Shown piece by piece: positions 37,525-46,829 of a DNA stretch of 58,519 bases. Every line of letters begins with the position of its first letter. The first letter of the stretch is position 1. This stretch comes from Gammaproteobacteria bacterium (GTDB lineage Bacteria; Pseudomonadota; Gammaproteobacteria; GRL18), in contig JAPHSW010000166.1 in the NCBI GenBank assembly GCA_026196615.1, forward strand, positions 1 to 58,519, in the 5' to 3' direction. Position numbers and translations under genes: made by a program. The notes under the pieces are model-generated. The model worked only from the letters and a program-made list of their open reading frames with translations, ran no database searches and was not told the DNA's origin.

Positions 37525-38391
37525 TTATTTAATGAATAATTCTCCAATTCCTTTCTGTGCACATTTTTTACCGGCAAGTTGACAGGCAAATTCAAGACAT
37601 TTTTCAAGTGGGTATTTTTTGAGCTGCTGATCAATTATTGCGGCATTAAATACGTCACCAGCTGCGAGTGTATCGATGGCTTTTATGTCTAATGCATTCT
37701 GCCAATGATATCCTTGCTTAAATGATGCGCCTGCACCAGTGTCTCCCCAGGCACAGACAATAGATTTATCATTATATTGTGAGCTAATGAGGTGACATAA
37801 ATCTTTTGCTGATGTTACAGATTTTGAAAGTGCGTATTGTTTAGAAAATAAAATGGTGTCAGCCAACTCAAATAGTTCTTGTATCGAGTCTCGTGGTTTT
37901 TCAATTTCAACTGATATAGGAGTTCCTGGACATTGTTGTCGACACCATTGCATCATTTTTTGTGTTTCTTCTACATTACGTCCTTCAAAATGAAACCAGT
38001 CAAATTGATGTAAATTAATTTTTTTGAATGTTTCAAATGTGTATTCTGGCAAATCACGAAAATGGCTTATCGTTCTTGAACCTGAGCCCTGACTGAGCGT
38101 AATGTAGGATGTGGGAATTTTACCCTGATCAAGGAAATGACAATAATCATAATTAATTTGATAGTGTTTTAAATCGGATAAAATGGTTTGGCTATCCACT
38201 TCGTTGACCAGTGTGCCAGCCCAAAAACACTCATGCCCTAACTGGCTTAAGATGACGGCAGTATTTGTGGCATTTCCGCCACGGCGTTTTTCCTGAGACA
38301 GTATTCTTATTTCATCATCTTCATCTGGATAGCACTTTACTTCATTGATAATGTCCAAAGTGGCAATACCAGTGCATAAGATTTTTGCCAT
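37525..38391 (-). CDS. PfkB family sugar kinase, ketohexokinase-like
   Basis: This 288-residue ribokinase-fold protein has an N-terminal GGNATNTAVILSQLGH (substrate region) and the C-terminal PfkB signature DTLAAGDVFNAAII with catalytic Asp in AAGD. The overall look, including FHFEGRNVEETQKM, is like ketohexokinase and related kinases. It phosphorylates a sugar or nucleoside-like substrate with ATP; which one is not evident. It overlaps the queG stop by one base (TAATG), so it is translated with queG. Confidence 0.85.
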   Translation of the reverse strand: MAKILCTGIATLDIINEVKCYPDEDDEIRILSQEKRRGGNATNTAVILSQLGHECFWAGTLVNEVDSQTILSDLKHYQINYDYCHFLDQGKIPTSYITLSQGSGSRTISHFRDLPEYTFETFKKINLHQFDWFHFEGRNVEETQKMMQWCRQQCPGTPISVEIEKPRDSIQELFELADTILFSKQYALSKSVTSAKDLCHLISSQYNDKSIVCAWGDTGAGASFKQGYHWQNALDIKAIDTLAAGDVFNAAIIDQQLKKYPLEKCLEFACQLAGKKCAQKGIGELFIK

Positions 38392-39533
38392 TATGATTGG
38401 TTTCCCTGTTCGAGGTTATTTTGTTTTAGAGCCCATAAAACATGCTCTTTAACCATTTCAGAAGGATATTGTAAACGAAGCATTAAGGCGTTAGTAATTG
38501 TCTGAATTTCTTCATCTTTTTTTGTTGTTCTCAAATGATTACCTAAGGCCACAGCAATATTTCTCAACCATGATTCATGGCCAATTCGTCGAATGGCTGT
38601 ACCTTCTGTCTGTTTTAAGAATTCATCCTCAGTCCATTGAAAGAGATCAAGTAATTGAGGACTGGCTAAATCACCACGAGAAAAATAATCAGTTTCTACT
38701 GTTTGCTGTGAGAATCGATTCCAGGGACAAAATAACTGACAATCATCACAGCCATAAATTCGGTTTCCGATGAGTGGTCGGAGCTTTTCAGGTATAGATT
38801 GATGAGATTCAATGGTGAGGTAAGAGATACAAAGACGTGAATCAACCACATAAGGCTCTACAATGGCCTGAGTGGGACACACTTCCATACATTTTGTACA
38901 ACTACCACAATGATTTGCGGATGGTGTATCTATGGGCAATGGTAGATTGGTAAAGATTTCACCAAGAAAAAACCAGGAGCCCGTTTTTTCTTGCAATACA
39001 TTGGAATGTTTTCCTATCCAACCAATACCCGCTTTTTCTGCTAAAGGCTTTTCCAGCACAGGCGCACTATCGGTGAACACGCGATAGCCAAATGAGCCAA
39101 TTTCCTGTTCCAGTTTTTTTGCGAGTGCTTGCAGGCGTTTTCTAACCACTTTGTGGTAATCTCTACCCAGACTATAGCGGGCAATGTATCCCTGATTAGG
39201 TTTATTAAGTAATTCGATGGCATTTTCTGGATCTTCAGGAAAATAATCCATGCGAACAGAAATAATACTTAAGGTACCTGCTTCTAATTCAGCAGGGCGG
39301 GTGCGTTTATTTCCATGATGAGACATATACTCCATATCGCCATGCATTTGTTGTTCTAGCCAACTATTGAAACGCTGTTCAGCAATGGTTAAGTCCGTAT
39401 CAGTTATACCTATAGCCTGAAAGCCAAGTTCATGTCCCCATTGCTTGATTTTCTTTACTAGAATAGAAAGGTTAACTGGGTCACAAAGTTCTTCGTGTGA
39501 TAGTTGTTTATGGGTGTTATTTTTCTGGTTCAT
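38391..39533 (-). CDS. queG: Epoxyqueuosine reductase
   Basis: This 380-residue protein carries two [4Fe-4S] ferredoxin-like motifs, CGSCTKCMEVCP and GCDDCQLFCPWNRF. The cobalamin-dependent reductase core (DSAPVLEKPLAEKAGIGWIGKHSN) precedes them, and a HEAT-like C-terminus follows. QueG performs the last step of queuosine synthesis in tRNA. It is divergent from tsaE. In many gammaproteobacteria nnr lies between them; here it does not. Confidence 0.95.
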   Translation of the reverse strand: MNQKNNTHKQLSHEELCDPVNLSILVKKIKQWGHELGFQAIGITDTDLTIAEQRFNSWLEQQMHGDMEYMSHHGNKRTRPAELEAGTLSIISVRMDYFPEDPENAIELLNKPNQGYIARYSLGRDYHKVVRKRLQALAKKLEQEIGSFGYRVFTDSAPVLEKPLAEKAGIGWIGKHSNVLQEKTGSWFFLGEIFTNLPLPIDTPSANHCGSCTKCMEVCPTQAIVEPYVVDSRLCISYLTIESHQSIPEKLRPLIGNRIYGCDDCQLFCPWNRFSQQTVETDYFSRGDLASPQLLDLFQWTEDEFLKQTEGTAIRRIGHESWLRNIAVALGNHLRTTKKDEEIQTITNALMLRLQYPSEMVKEHVLWALKQNNLEQGNQS

Positions 39534-39576
39534 TCAATACAATAGGCATTTAATTATTAATGATGTTTAAGAACGG

Positions 39577-40185
39577 TTGACCAAGCAATTGCAAATTATA
39601 GATGAAAACGCCATGACAGAGCTAGGTGCAAAGTTGGCAATGGTGTCAGTACCGGGAACAATTGTCTATCTTGATGGTGATTTAGGGGCAGGTAAAACAA
39701 CTCTGGTCAGAGGATTTCTTCGTTCACAGGGCTACTCTGGAGCGGTAAAAAGTCCGACATTTACGGTTGTGGAACCTTATACACTTGATAATAACAAATT
39801 TTATAATTACAATGAGTTAGAGGATGATCTTAAGCTAGATGGTGATAATAACTCTGTAACTCATTCTATAAGTAATAAAAATACTGAAAGTGACCGAGAG
39901 CAAATTGAATCTCAGGTACAAAGAGTTTACCATTTTGATCTTTATCGATTAGAAGATCCCGAAGAGCTTGAGTACATAGGGATTCGAGACTATCTGGATG
40001 GACATGCCATTGCTTTGGTTGAATGGCCAGAAAAAGGATATGGTGTTTTACCACAGGCTGATTTAATTATAAAAATAACTCATCAAAAACAGGGACGGAA
40101 GGTTGAATTACAGTCACACTCTGAAGTTGGGACGGTAATTGTTTCTAAATTAGTATCGAATGAGCGAAACAAAAGCTCTATTTAA
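39577..40185 (+). CDS. tsaE: tRNA threonylcarbamoyladenosine biosynthesis ATPase TsaE, with insertion
   Basis: This 202-residue protein is longer than the usual 150-160. The P-loop is DGDLGAGKTTLVRGF (residues 33-47), then KSPTFTVVEPY. An acidic, Asn/Ser-rich segment covers about residues 70-115. The conserved VYHFDLYRLEDPEELEYIGIRDYL and the C-terminal VEWPEKG follow. TsaE works with TsaB and TsaD to make t6A in ANN-reading tRNAs. The insertion is absent from usual TsaE and appears as a surface loop. The frame begins with TTG; a tiny upstream frame ends over it. amiB follows with overlap. Confidence 0.9.
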   Translation: MTKQLQIIDENAMTELGAKLAMVSVPGTIVYLDGDLGAGKTTLVRGFLRSQGYSGAVKSPTFTVVEPYTLDNNKFYNYNELEDDLKLDGDNNSVTHSISNKNTESDREQIESQVQRVYHFDLYRLEDPEELEYIGIRDYLDGHAIALVEWPEKGYGVLPQADLIIKITHQKQGRKVELQSHSEVGTVIVSKLVSNERNKSSI

Positions 40186-40195
40186 TAACATATTG

Positions 40196-41590
40196 ATGAA
40201 GATAATAATGCAAATTATGACAAACCGTTTTCTTACATTCTTTTTTGCCTTACAGTTTTCCTTATTAATTGGGGCTGAGATGGCGATTGCTTCTGTTGCC
40301 CAGGTTAAAGGTGTCCGTATGTGGGCATCGCCAGATTCTACGAGACTTGTTATTGATTTATCTCAGTCAGTTGAACATCGGCTGACTCGTCTTTCCAATC
40401 CCGAACGTGTCGTTATTGATGTTGATCAGGCCAAATTGCCCAATACTATCACTCATCTTGATTACAAAAAGGGTTCAATTTTAGATATTCGTAGTGCTAA
40501 CAAAAAACAGAACAAACTTCGTCTGGTTCTGGATCTTAAACACAAAGTACACCCCAAAAGTTTTTTACTAAAACCCAATTCAAAGTATGGTTATCGACTC
40601 GTTATCGATCTGGAAAAAGTGACTCAAAAAACACTTTCCAGTAAGCCTAAAATAGTTAAAAGTGTCAATTCATCTAAGAAACGTGATCTGATTGTGGCTA
40701 TTGATGCAGGTCATGGTGGTGAAGATCCGGGTGCGATAGGTCCAAGAGGAACCAGGGAAAAATATGTTGTCATGGCCATTGCTCGTAAACTCAGGGATAT
40801 GGTGAATAAGAAGCCAGGTATGAAAGCCGTTATGATACGTACTGGCGACTATTACATTAGTTTACGCAATCGTACTAAAAAAGCTCGCAAGCTCAATGCC
40901 GATATTTTTATTTCCATTCATGCTGACGCTTTTAAAAGTCCTAAAGCACATGGTTCTTCAGTTTTTATTCTTTCTTCAAAAGGTGCAACCAGTGAAGCTG
41001 CTAAGTGGTTAGCAAAAAAGGAAAATGAGGCTGATTTAGTGGGTGGTGTCAGTCTGGATGATAAAGATGATATGCTGGCAAAAATGCTTTTGGATTTATC
41101 ACAAACGGCCACTATTGAAGCCAGTAATAGTGCAGCATCAAGAGTTTTATCAGGTTTAACAAAAATTGGTGATACTCATAAAAACAGAGTGGAGCGTGCT
41201 GGATTTGCGGTTTTAAAGTCACCTGACATTCCATCTTTATTAGTTGAAACGGGGTTTATTTCAAACTATAAGGAAGAAAGACTTCTTAAAACTCCTTCTT
41301 ATCAAAAGAAGTTGGCGGGTGCTATTTTGAGTGGAGTTGATGGATACTTTAAGCAATATCCAATTCCAGGCACTATCTATGCAAAAGAGACTGTCGTTAA
41401 AGAACTGAACAGGGAACAGTTAGCTTCTGCTCTACGAACAAAAAGTCATAAGCATAAAGTGGTTCGTGGTGATACTTTGTCAGGTATTTCTAAACGTTAC
41501 CAAGTCAGTATGTCTGCAATTAAAAAAGCCAATAAAATGAAAAGTAATACATTGTATCTTGGTAAAGTTTTGAGTATTCCTCGTTCCTGA
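40196..41590 (+). CDS. amiB: N-acetylmuramoyl-L-alanine amidase with AMIN, Amidase_3 and LysM domains
   Basis: This is a roughly 464-residue exported protein. A signal peptide (FLTFFFALQFSLLIGAEMAIA) precedes an AMIN domain (KGVRMWASPDSTRLVIDLSQS) that targets the septum. The zinc amidase domain (AIDAGHGGEDPGAIGPRG, IFISIHADAF, VERAGFAVLKSPDIPSLLVETGFISN) and a C-terminal LysM motif (HKVVRGDTLSGISKRYQVS) complete it. It cuts peptide stems from glycan strands at cell division. The start is uncertain: three ATGs lie at 40196, 40208 and 40217. It follows tsaE, as is common, but mutL does not follow. Confidence 0.92.
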   Translation: MKIIMQIMTNRFLTFFFALQFSLLIGAEMAIASVAQVKGVRMWASPDSTRLVIDLSQSVEHRLTRLSNPERVVIDVDQAKLPNTITHLDYKKGSILDIRSANKKQNKLRLVLDLKHKVHPKSFLLKPNSKYGYRLVIDLEKVTQKTLSSKPKIVKSVNSSKKRDLIVAIDAGHGGEDPGAIGPRGTREKYVVMAIARKLRDMVNKKPGMKAVMIRTGDYYISLRNRTKKARKLNADIFISIHADAFKSPKAHGSSVFILSSKGATSEAAKWLAKKENEADLVGGVSLDDKDDMLAKMLLDLSQTATIEASNSAASRVLSGLTKIGDTHKNRVERAGFAVLKSPDIPSLLVETGFISNYKEERLLKTPSYQKKLAGAILSGVDGYFKQYPIPGTIYAKETVVKELNREQLASALRTKSHKHKVVRGDTLSGISKRYQVSMSAIKKANKMKSNTLYLGKVLSIPRS

Positions 41591-41594
41591 TTTT

Positions 41595-42476
41595 TTACTT
41601 TGATTCACTTAGATAATTAGTCACTGAAGATTTAATAAATTTGGTTCTGTTAGTAAGTATTGAATGTCTGTTAAAGCACAAATATAGACTTTCACTGACT
41701 GGATTTTTTAGATGATGTATTTTTATTAAGCTTTGCGGCTGAAATGCCTTAGCGGCATATAATGGAAGAACTGTAAACCCAAACCCCTTACTGACAGGTT
41801 CTAGTATTAAACTAATTTGATTTGAAAACCCCTTATGTGTAAATTGCTCTATGTGTTCAAATTCAGGAAAATTAGCACTTAACAATTGTCTCCCATGATG
41901 TGCGGCATCTGGATGTGAAATAAAGCCCAGTTCAATTAGTTGTTCCCAGCATATTGATTCAATATTATTTGATGTAACTAACACTAAGGGTTCGATGGAA
42001 ATTTTCTGACTTATCAAGCTACCAAGGTTACTTAATTCTGTAATCAGACATAAATCAATTTTACGGTTAACTAAGTCTTTCTCTATGCTTTTATTGGGTG
42101 CAAACATATAATCAATGACTAACTTTGGGTGGGCTTGTTGTATATCGAGCAAATAGGGATAGAGTTTTAACCCTACACTACCTGGCGACGCTATTTTTAT
42201 TCTTCCCTCGTATTCTTCATCTTGCTTAATTAAATTTTCCAATTCTTCAGAAGATCGTAACAACTCTTGCCCTTTTTGATGTAATTGATATCCCGCGTTA
42301 GTTAATGAAAAAGATTTACCCTCCCTTATCAACAGAGCTGTATCAAGTTGTTTTTCTAATTTTTTAATATGCTGGCTAACCCCCGATTGTGTCATGAACA
42401 GTTTGTCAGCCGTTTGAGTGAAGTGACAAACTTCAACAAGTGTACAAAATGTTTTTAACCAAACCTGATTAATCAT
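41595..42476 (-). CDS. LysR family transcriptional regulator
   Basis: This is a 293-residue protein. The N-terminal helix-turn-helix (FCTLVEVCHFTQTADKLFMTQSGVSQHIKKLEKQL, in parts) is typical. The ligand domain (RIKIASPGSVGLKLYPYLLD) follows. It is divergent from the VOC gene at 42578 with 100 bases between, so it probably regulates it. It is convergent with amiB, 4 bases apart. The inducer is unknown. Confidence 0.9.
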   Translation of the reverse strand: MINQVWLKTFCTLVEVCHFTQTADKLFMTQSGVSQHIKKLEKQLDTALLIREGKSFSLTNAGYQLHQKGQELLRSSEELENLIKQDEEYEGRIKIASPGSVGLKLYPYLLDIQQAHPKLVIDYMFAPNKSIEKDLVNRKIDLCLITELSNLGSLISQKISIEPLVLVTSNNIESICWEQLIELGFISHPDAAHHGRQLLSANFPEFEHIEQFTHKGFSNQISLILEPVSKGFGFTVLPLYAAKAFQPQSLIKIHHLKNPVSESLYLCFNRHSILTNRTKFIKSSVTNYLSESK

Positions 42477-42577
42477 TACAAAACATACTCATTATTATAA
42501 TAAACGATAATTTTTAATACTTTAACATGAGAAGTATACTTATACCATCAAATGAAAAATGGACAGAGGAAAAAAAC

Positions 42578-43081
42578 ATGAGCAAAGCATATCCAAGAAC
42601 ATTTTCACATATAGGCATTTCTGTACCAGAATTGGAAGCCGCCGTGAAATTTTACACTGAAGTCCTCGGCTGGTATCTTATTATGGAACCGACTGAAATA
42701 ACTGAAGATGATTCTCCAATTGGTGAAATGTGTACCGATGTATTTGGTGCAGGATGGGAACATTTCCGTATAGCACACCTTTCTACGGGGGATCGTATCG
42801 GAGTTGAACTGTTTGAGTTCAAGAATCAGGAAAATCCGAAAAATAACTTTGAATACTGGAAAACGGGCGTATTCCATTTCTGTGTTCAAGACCCGAATGT
42901 AGAAGAGTTAGCTGATAAAATCGTTGCAGCTGGCGGTAAGAAACGCATGAAAAAACCACGTTATTATTACCCGGGAGAAAAACCATATCGTATGATCTAC
43001 ATGGAAGACCCATTCGGTAACATTCTTGAAATATATAGTCACAGTTATGAGCTCCACTATGCAAGCGGTGCTTATAACTAA
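42578..43081 (+). CDS. VOC (glyoxalase/bleomycin resistance/dioxygenase) family protein
   Basis: This 167-residue protein has two beta-alpha-beta-beta-beta modules. FSHIGISVPELEAAVKFYTEVLGWY begins the first; VFHFCVQDPNVEEL and YMEDPFGNILEIYSHSYE belong to the second. Metal-binding His and Glu in typical VOC positions are H11 near the start, H in GVFHF and E in ILEI. The substrate is unknown: a glyoxalase, epimerase or dioxygenase-type reaction is possible. GAGGAAAAAAAC before the ATG decides this start over one 51 bases earlier. It is divergent from a LysR gene. Confidence 0.88.
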   Translation: MSKAYPRTFSHIGISVPELEAAVKFYTEVLGWYLIMEPTEITEDDSPIGEMCTDVFGAGWEHFRIAHLSTGDRIGVELFEFKNQENPKNNFEYWKTGVFHFCVQDPNVEELADKIVAAGGKKRMKKPRYYYPGEKPYRMIYMEDPFGNILEIYSHSYELHYASGAYN

Positions 43082-43093
43082 TTAAACATATTT

Positions 43094-43119
43094 ATTGGGT
43101 GTGATTTTTCACACCCAAT
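43094..43119. terminator. Perfect 11-bp hairpin after the VOC gene
   Basis: ATTGGGTGTGA pairs with TCACACCCAAT around a TTTT loop. It lies just after the VOC stop and before the stop of the convergent chemoreceptor gene. No U-run follows, so it may mainly be an mRNA end structure. Confidence 0.6.
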
Positions 43120-43194
43120 AGCAGTATGAAGCTATATATTCACCCGCAGCTATCTTATAACTGTTGTGGAGATACCAATTGATATCTCTAAATA

Positions 43195-44784
43195 TTATAC
43201 AGTAAATTGTCCTACTAAATTTCGTAACTGTACTCCAAGCTCGTTAAGTTCTTTACTTGATGCAGAAGTTTGTTCTGCACCTGAAGCAGTTTGTTCAGAG
43301 ACGGTCTGAATGTTACTGATGTTACGATTAACTTCTTCAGCAGTTGTTGCTTGTTGTTCGGCTGCAATCGCAATTTGAGTATTTAGTTGAAGAATATTGT
43401 CAACTGACTTATTAATTGCATCAAGTGATTTGCCGGCTTGTTCTGCCTGAGTCACTGTACTTTCAGTTTTCTCCTGACTTTTCTGCATGACTTCAACTGC
43501 TCTTCCAGCACCACCTTGAAGTGTATCGACTAAAGTTTCAATCTCTTTTGTGGATTCTTGTGTCCGTTGGGCAAGAGTTCGAACTTCATCAGCCACAACA
43601 GCAAAGCCTCGTCCCTGTTCGCCTGCACGAGCAGCTTCAATTGCGGCATTGAGTGCAAGAAGGTTGGTTTGCTCTGCAATATTTTTAATGACATCTAAAA
43701 CAGTACCAATATTTTCACTGTCATTTTTAAACTTTTCAATAACTTCGGCTGCATCCTGAACACCATTAGCCAAATCGTTAATGGCAATAATTGTTTGACT
43801 GACTACCTGGCTGCCATTTGTGGCTTCTTCATTACCTATTTCAGCGGAATCTGATGCGTGTTGTGCATTGGAAGCTACTTCGCTGACAGTAGAAGACATT
43901 TGATTCATTGCTGATGCAGCCTGAACAATATCACTTGATTGTTGCTTTACTCCTTTATTGGTTTGTTCAGTAACAGCTGAAAGCTGTTCAGCTGATGAAG
44001 CCAGTTGATCTGACTTTTGTATGACTTCTGAAACAATAGTGGACATATTATCAATCAATCGATTAAAGGCTGCAGCTAAAATACCGACTTCATCATTGGA
44101 TTTAATGTCGGCTCGTTGAGTGAGATCACCACTTTTTTCAATTGATTCTACAGTATTTCTCAAGCTATTAAGTGCGTTGCTGATGATGTTGGCAAGAAAC
44201 ATAGAAGCGCCTATACCAACGATTACCATGACAACCAATAATAAATAAATTGAGAAACTGACATTTTTATTTGATTGATGAACGGCTGAAACAATTTTTT
44301 CTTGCTCTTGTTTATGAATTTTATATTGTTCTTTTAAAGCATCTAATATTGTTGATGATGTTTTTATCGATTTATTCAGTAGTAAACTGCCTTCCATTTT
44401 TTCATCGTTGATGAAAGCAGCGGCCGCTTGTTTTATTTGCTTATTATATTTAATAAAGTCTGCTGATTTAGCTTTTATTTCAGGACTTGTTGTATTTTTA
44501 AAAAGACGTTCCAATTCTATAAATATTTTTTCACTTTGTTCTTTTTTATCATTTTGCAGAAGAATAAGAAATTCAGTGCTGGATAATCGAAACTCAATAA
44601 ACTTCTCTTGAAAGTCTGATAGTTTTTGTAAGGACTTAAAAGATTGTTCTTCTTCATGTAGTAGTTTCTGATTAAGGTTCAATTGCATCAAGGCATACAC
44701 TAAAACCATGAGCAGTATTATCAATAAGAGCCCATTACTTGCAAGAATTTTCTTTCGGATGGTATTAATTTTTAAGTAATTCAT
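43195..44784 (-). CDS. Methyl-accepting chemotaxis protein
   Basis: This is a 529-residue protein. Two membrane segments (about residues 13-33 and 180-205) enclose a helical periplasmic domain of about 145 residues, like the four-helix-bundle sensor. HAMP (about 205-260) and the cytoplasmic signalling domain follow, with the tip [35 protein letters not shown] (in parts). There is no C-terminal NWETF-type pentapeptide. It begins at the ATG after GGATAT rather than TTG four codons earlier. It lies 26 bases after the secreted repeat-protein gene, so the two are probably a receptor and a periplasmic partner. Confidence 0.92.
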   Translation of the reverse strand: MNYLKINTIRKKILASNGLLLIILLMVLVYALMQLNLNQKLLHEEEQSFKSLQKLSDFQEKFIEFRLSSTEFLILLQNDKKEQSEKIFIELERLFKNTTSPEIKAKSADFIKYNKQIKQAAAAFINDEKMEGSLLLNKSIKTSSTILDALKEQYKIHKQEQEKIVSAVHQSNKNVSFSIYLLLVVMVIVGIGASMFLANIISNALNSLRNTVESIEKSGDLTQRADIKSNDEVGILAAAFNRLIDNMSTIVSEVIQKSDQLASSAEQLSAVTEQTNKGVKQQSSDIVQAASAMNQMSSTVSEVASNAQHASDSAEIGNEEATNGSQVVSQTIIAINDLANGVQDAAEVIEKFKNDSENIGTVLDVIKNIAEQTNLLALNAAIEAARAGEQGRGFAVVADEVRTLAQRTQESTKEIETLVDTLQGGAGRAVEVMQKSQEKTESTVTQAEQAGKSLDAINKSVDNILQLNTQIAIAAEQQATTAEEVNRNISNIQTVSEQTASGAEQTSASSKELNELGVQLRNLVGQFTV

Positions 44785-44810
44785 TGTTATATCCAAAGTC
44801 TATTATGAAG

Positions 44811-45809
44811 TTAGAGGGTATTTATGAGTCGTTCAAGCATATAGTTGATATGTTTGACTACTTGATAAACATCAGAAGGGGTTTTACCTGTTGCTGGTTT
44901 GGCACTATTGGTTGTACTGTTGATATCCAAAGGTATTTTAAGAAGGTTTAATTCAGCTATTATAAATTGTGTTTGTAAAAAAACATCGATGGGTTTTATT
45001 TTTTTATATTCACTTAGTGATGGTATGGTAATTTGTGGAAGTTTATTATGCTGTCTTAGTATGTTTAACTTTTTGCGTACTTCAAATGATATTGTCATCA
45101 CATCACCTGGTTTTTTATTCATCTCCTGAGCAGAAATAACTGTCCCGTCAGGATGCATACCATAAATAGCCGTCATCAATAAACGCTTTTTTTGTTCCTG
45201 AGAATTATCAAATTTTTTTGATAATAATAATAGTGTATACTGCAAGTCTTCTTTAGCACGAATAATGTGCGAATAAACCTCGCTAGGACTTATTTTTTCT
45301 TTATCATTTAATCGGTTGAGTTGGTAATATAATTTAAAGAGTTCCTGATAAACGTCTGCTGGTGATTTTCCACTGTTAGTTTTCATTGAAAAATCAATAG
45401 TGTTGTTGTCATCCTTATAAATACCTTCCAAATTATTTATAACTAATTCAGTCAGATAATAAACATCAGTCGGAGTATATTTTATTGGAGTAGAAACAGG
45501 AAGTGGTGGAGGGGGACGATTATTTTTAATACTATAATGATAGAGTTCGTTAAGAACAGATACATGCAGTTCATACACATGCATTGGTTTGGCATCTTTT
45601 TCTTTTGAAGATGGTATCTGAAGATCAGTAATGTTTTTTGACTTCAGAAGCAAATCAAGAATTTGGTTAGAATATTCTACTCCAGAAAATACATCATTGG
45701 GTGAATATTTTTGTACTGCATAAACATGACTACCACAAAAAAAACTGAACAGTAATGACATTGTTATAATTGAGGCACATCGAAATAACTTAAGCTTAGG
45801 TGTTATCAT
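44811..45809 (-). CDS. Exported protein with eight P-x-[DEH]-V helical repeats
   Basis: This 332-residue protein has a signal peptide (ASIITMSLLFSFFCGSHVYA). I count eight copies of a short motif P-x-[D/E/H]-V at residues 37, 75, 113, 150, 175, 234, 273 and 311, mostly 37-39 apart. Each is followed by a helix of about 20 residues (such as PTDVYYLTELVINNLEGI). It looks like a helical repeat protein in the periplasm. I do not know a family that fits. It is upstream of and close to the chemoreceptor gene on the same strand (26 bases), which suggests that it binds a ligand and docks on the receptor, or is a periplasmic modulator. Confidence 0.75.
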   Translation of the reverse strand: MITPKLKLFRCASIITMSLLFSFFCGSHVYAVQKYSPNDVFSGVEYSNQILDLLLKSKNITDLQIPSSKEKDAKPMHVYELHVSVLNELYHYSIKNNRPPPPLPVSTPIKYTPTDVYYLTELVINNLEGIYKDDNNTIDFSMKTNSGKSPADVYQELFKLYYQLNRLNDKEKISPSEVYSHIIRAKEDLQYTLLLLSKKFDNSQEQKKRLLMTAIYGMHPDGTVISAQEMNKKPGDVMTISFEVRKKLNILRQHNKLPQITIPSLSEYKKIKPIDVFLQTQFIIAELNLLKIPLDINSTTNSAKPATGKTPSDVYQVVKHINYMLERLINTL

Positions 45810-46124
45810 TATTTGCTACCATATATTTAGAAAGAGTCATAAATAAGTTCATTATTTAATTATAAAATCCAACAAAAATTTATTTATTACTTTTATCGGA
45901 TGAATTGATAATTACTTTAATTCACACTTGTATTCAAACATATAAAAAATATAGTGTATGGATATAGGCTTATCAAGTTAACTAAAAGACTGTTTAAAAC
46001 ACCATAGAATTTTAAAGGTTATTTTTAACTGTGTAAGTCTTTGATAATAATGAATACAAATGATAACTTCTTCGTAGCGTCAAAAAAAATAAGTGAATTT
46101 TACTGTTCGAAAAATTATCAATTC
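45810..46124. other. AT-rich intergenic region
   Basis: This 315-base region lies between the repeat-protein start and the peroxiredoxin stop, both on the minus strand. I see no coding potential and no RNA gene. The repeat-protein promoter should be near 45830-45900. Confidence 0.5.
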
Positions 46125-46589
46125 TTAGATTTTTTTTATTTTCTCTAAAACCTTTTGTGCGTGACCATCAGGGGTGACGCCATATTCAATATCAGCTAAC
46201 TGTCCCTGTTTGTTAATAATAAAAGTGGAACGGACAATACCCATTTTTTTTATGCCATTTTTTTCTTTCTCTTGCCATACACCGTATGCATTACAAAGTT
46301 CACCTGATGTGTCAGCTAATAACATAACTTTTAAAGCGAATTTTTTTATAAATGCCTGGTGAGAATCACAGTCATCTTTACTCACACCAATAATCACGGT
46401 TTCTAATTGAGAAAACTCATCTGCCAGAGCCGTAAATTGATTCGCCTCAAGAGTACAGCCACTGGTATCATCTTTGGGATAAAAATATAAAACAATATTT
46501 TTTTTACCATTAAAATTATTCAGACTAATAGTTTCATTAAGTTCATTGACAGTACTAAAATTGGGTGCATTTTCATGAGCTGTTAGCAT
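46125..46589 (-). CDS. bcp: Peroxiredoxin, BCP/PrxQ type
   Basis: This 154-residue thioredoxin-fold protein has the peroxidatic Cys45 in YPKDDTSGCTLEANQF, then VIGVSKDD and ending VTPDGHAQKVLEKI. It reduces peroxides with thiols. In E. coli BCP a resolving Cys lies five residues after the peroxidatic one; here that place is Asn50, so resolution must use a later Cys (DDCDSH or LCNAYG) or an external thiol. AAGGATAAC precedes the ATG. Confidence 0.9.
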   Translation of the reverse strand: MLTAHENAPNFSTVNELNETISLNNFNGKKNIVLYFYPKDDTSGCTLEANQFTALADEFSQLETVIIGVSKDDCDSHQAFIKKFALKVMLLADTSGELCNAYGVWQEKEKNGIKKMGIVRSTFIINKQGQLADIEYGVTPDGHAQKVLEKIKKI

Positions 46590-46829
46590 TTATAGTTATC
46601 CTTGATAAAGACATAAAAAAAATAAATAGTATTTATTAAGACAATGTGGATGATTGAAATAAAAAACAATGATACAAAAACTAAGGTTATTAGAAATAAT
46701 GCTATAAAATTATTGAATAACTTAAACTTTTCCTGTCATGAAAATGAAATATTTCTTTGCTAAGCTCACCTGATTATTTACAATAGACAGTTCAAAATAA
46801 AAAATTTCTAAATCACAGGATGGAAACTC

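Noticed and set aside
43100-43113. TGTGA-TCACA like a CRP site
   Set aside because: The gap is 4 bases instead of 6 and it is the stem of a hairpin after a gene end.
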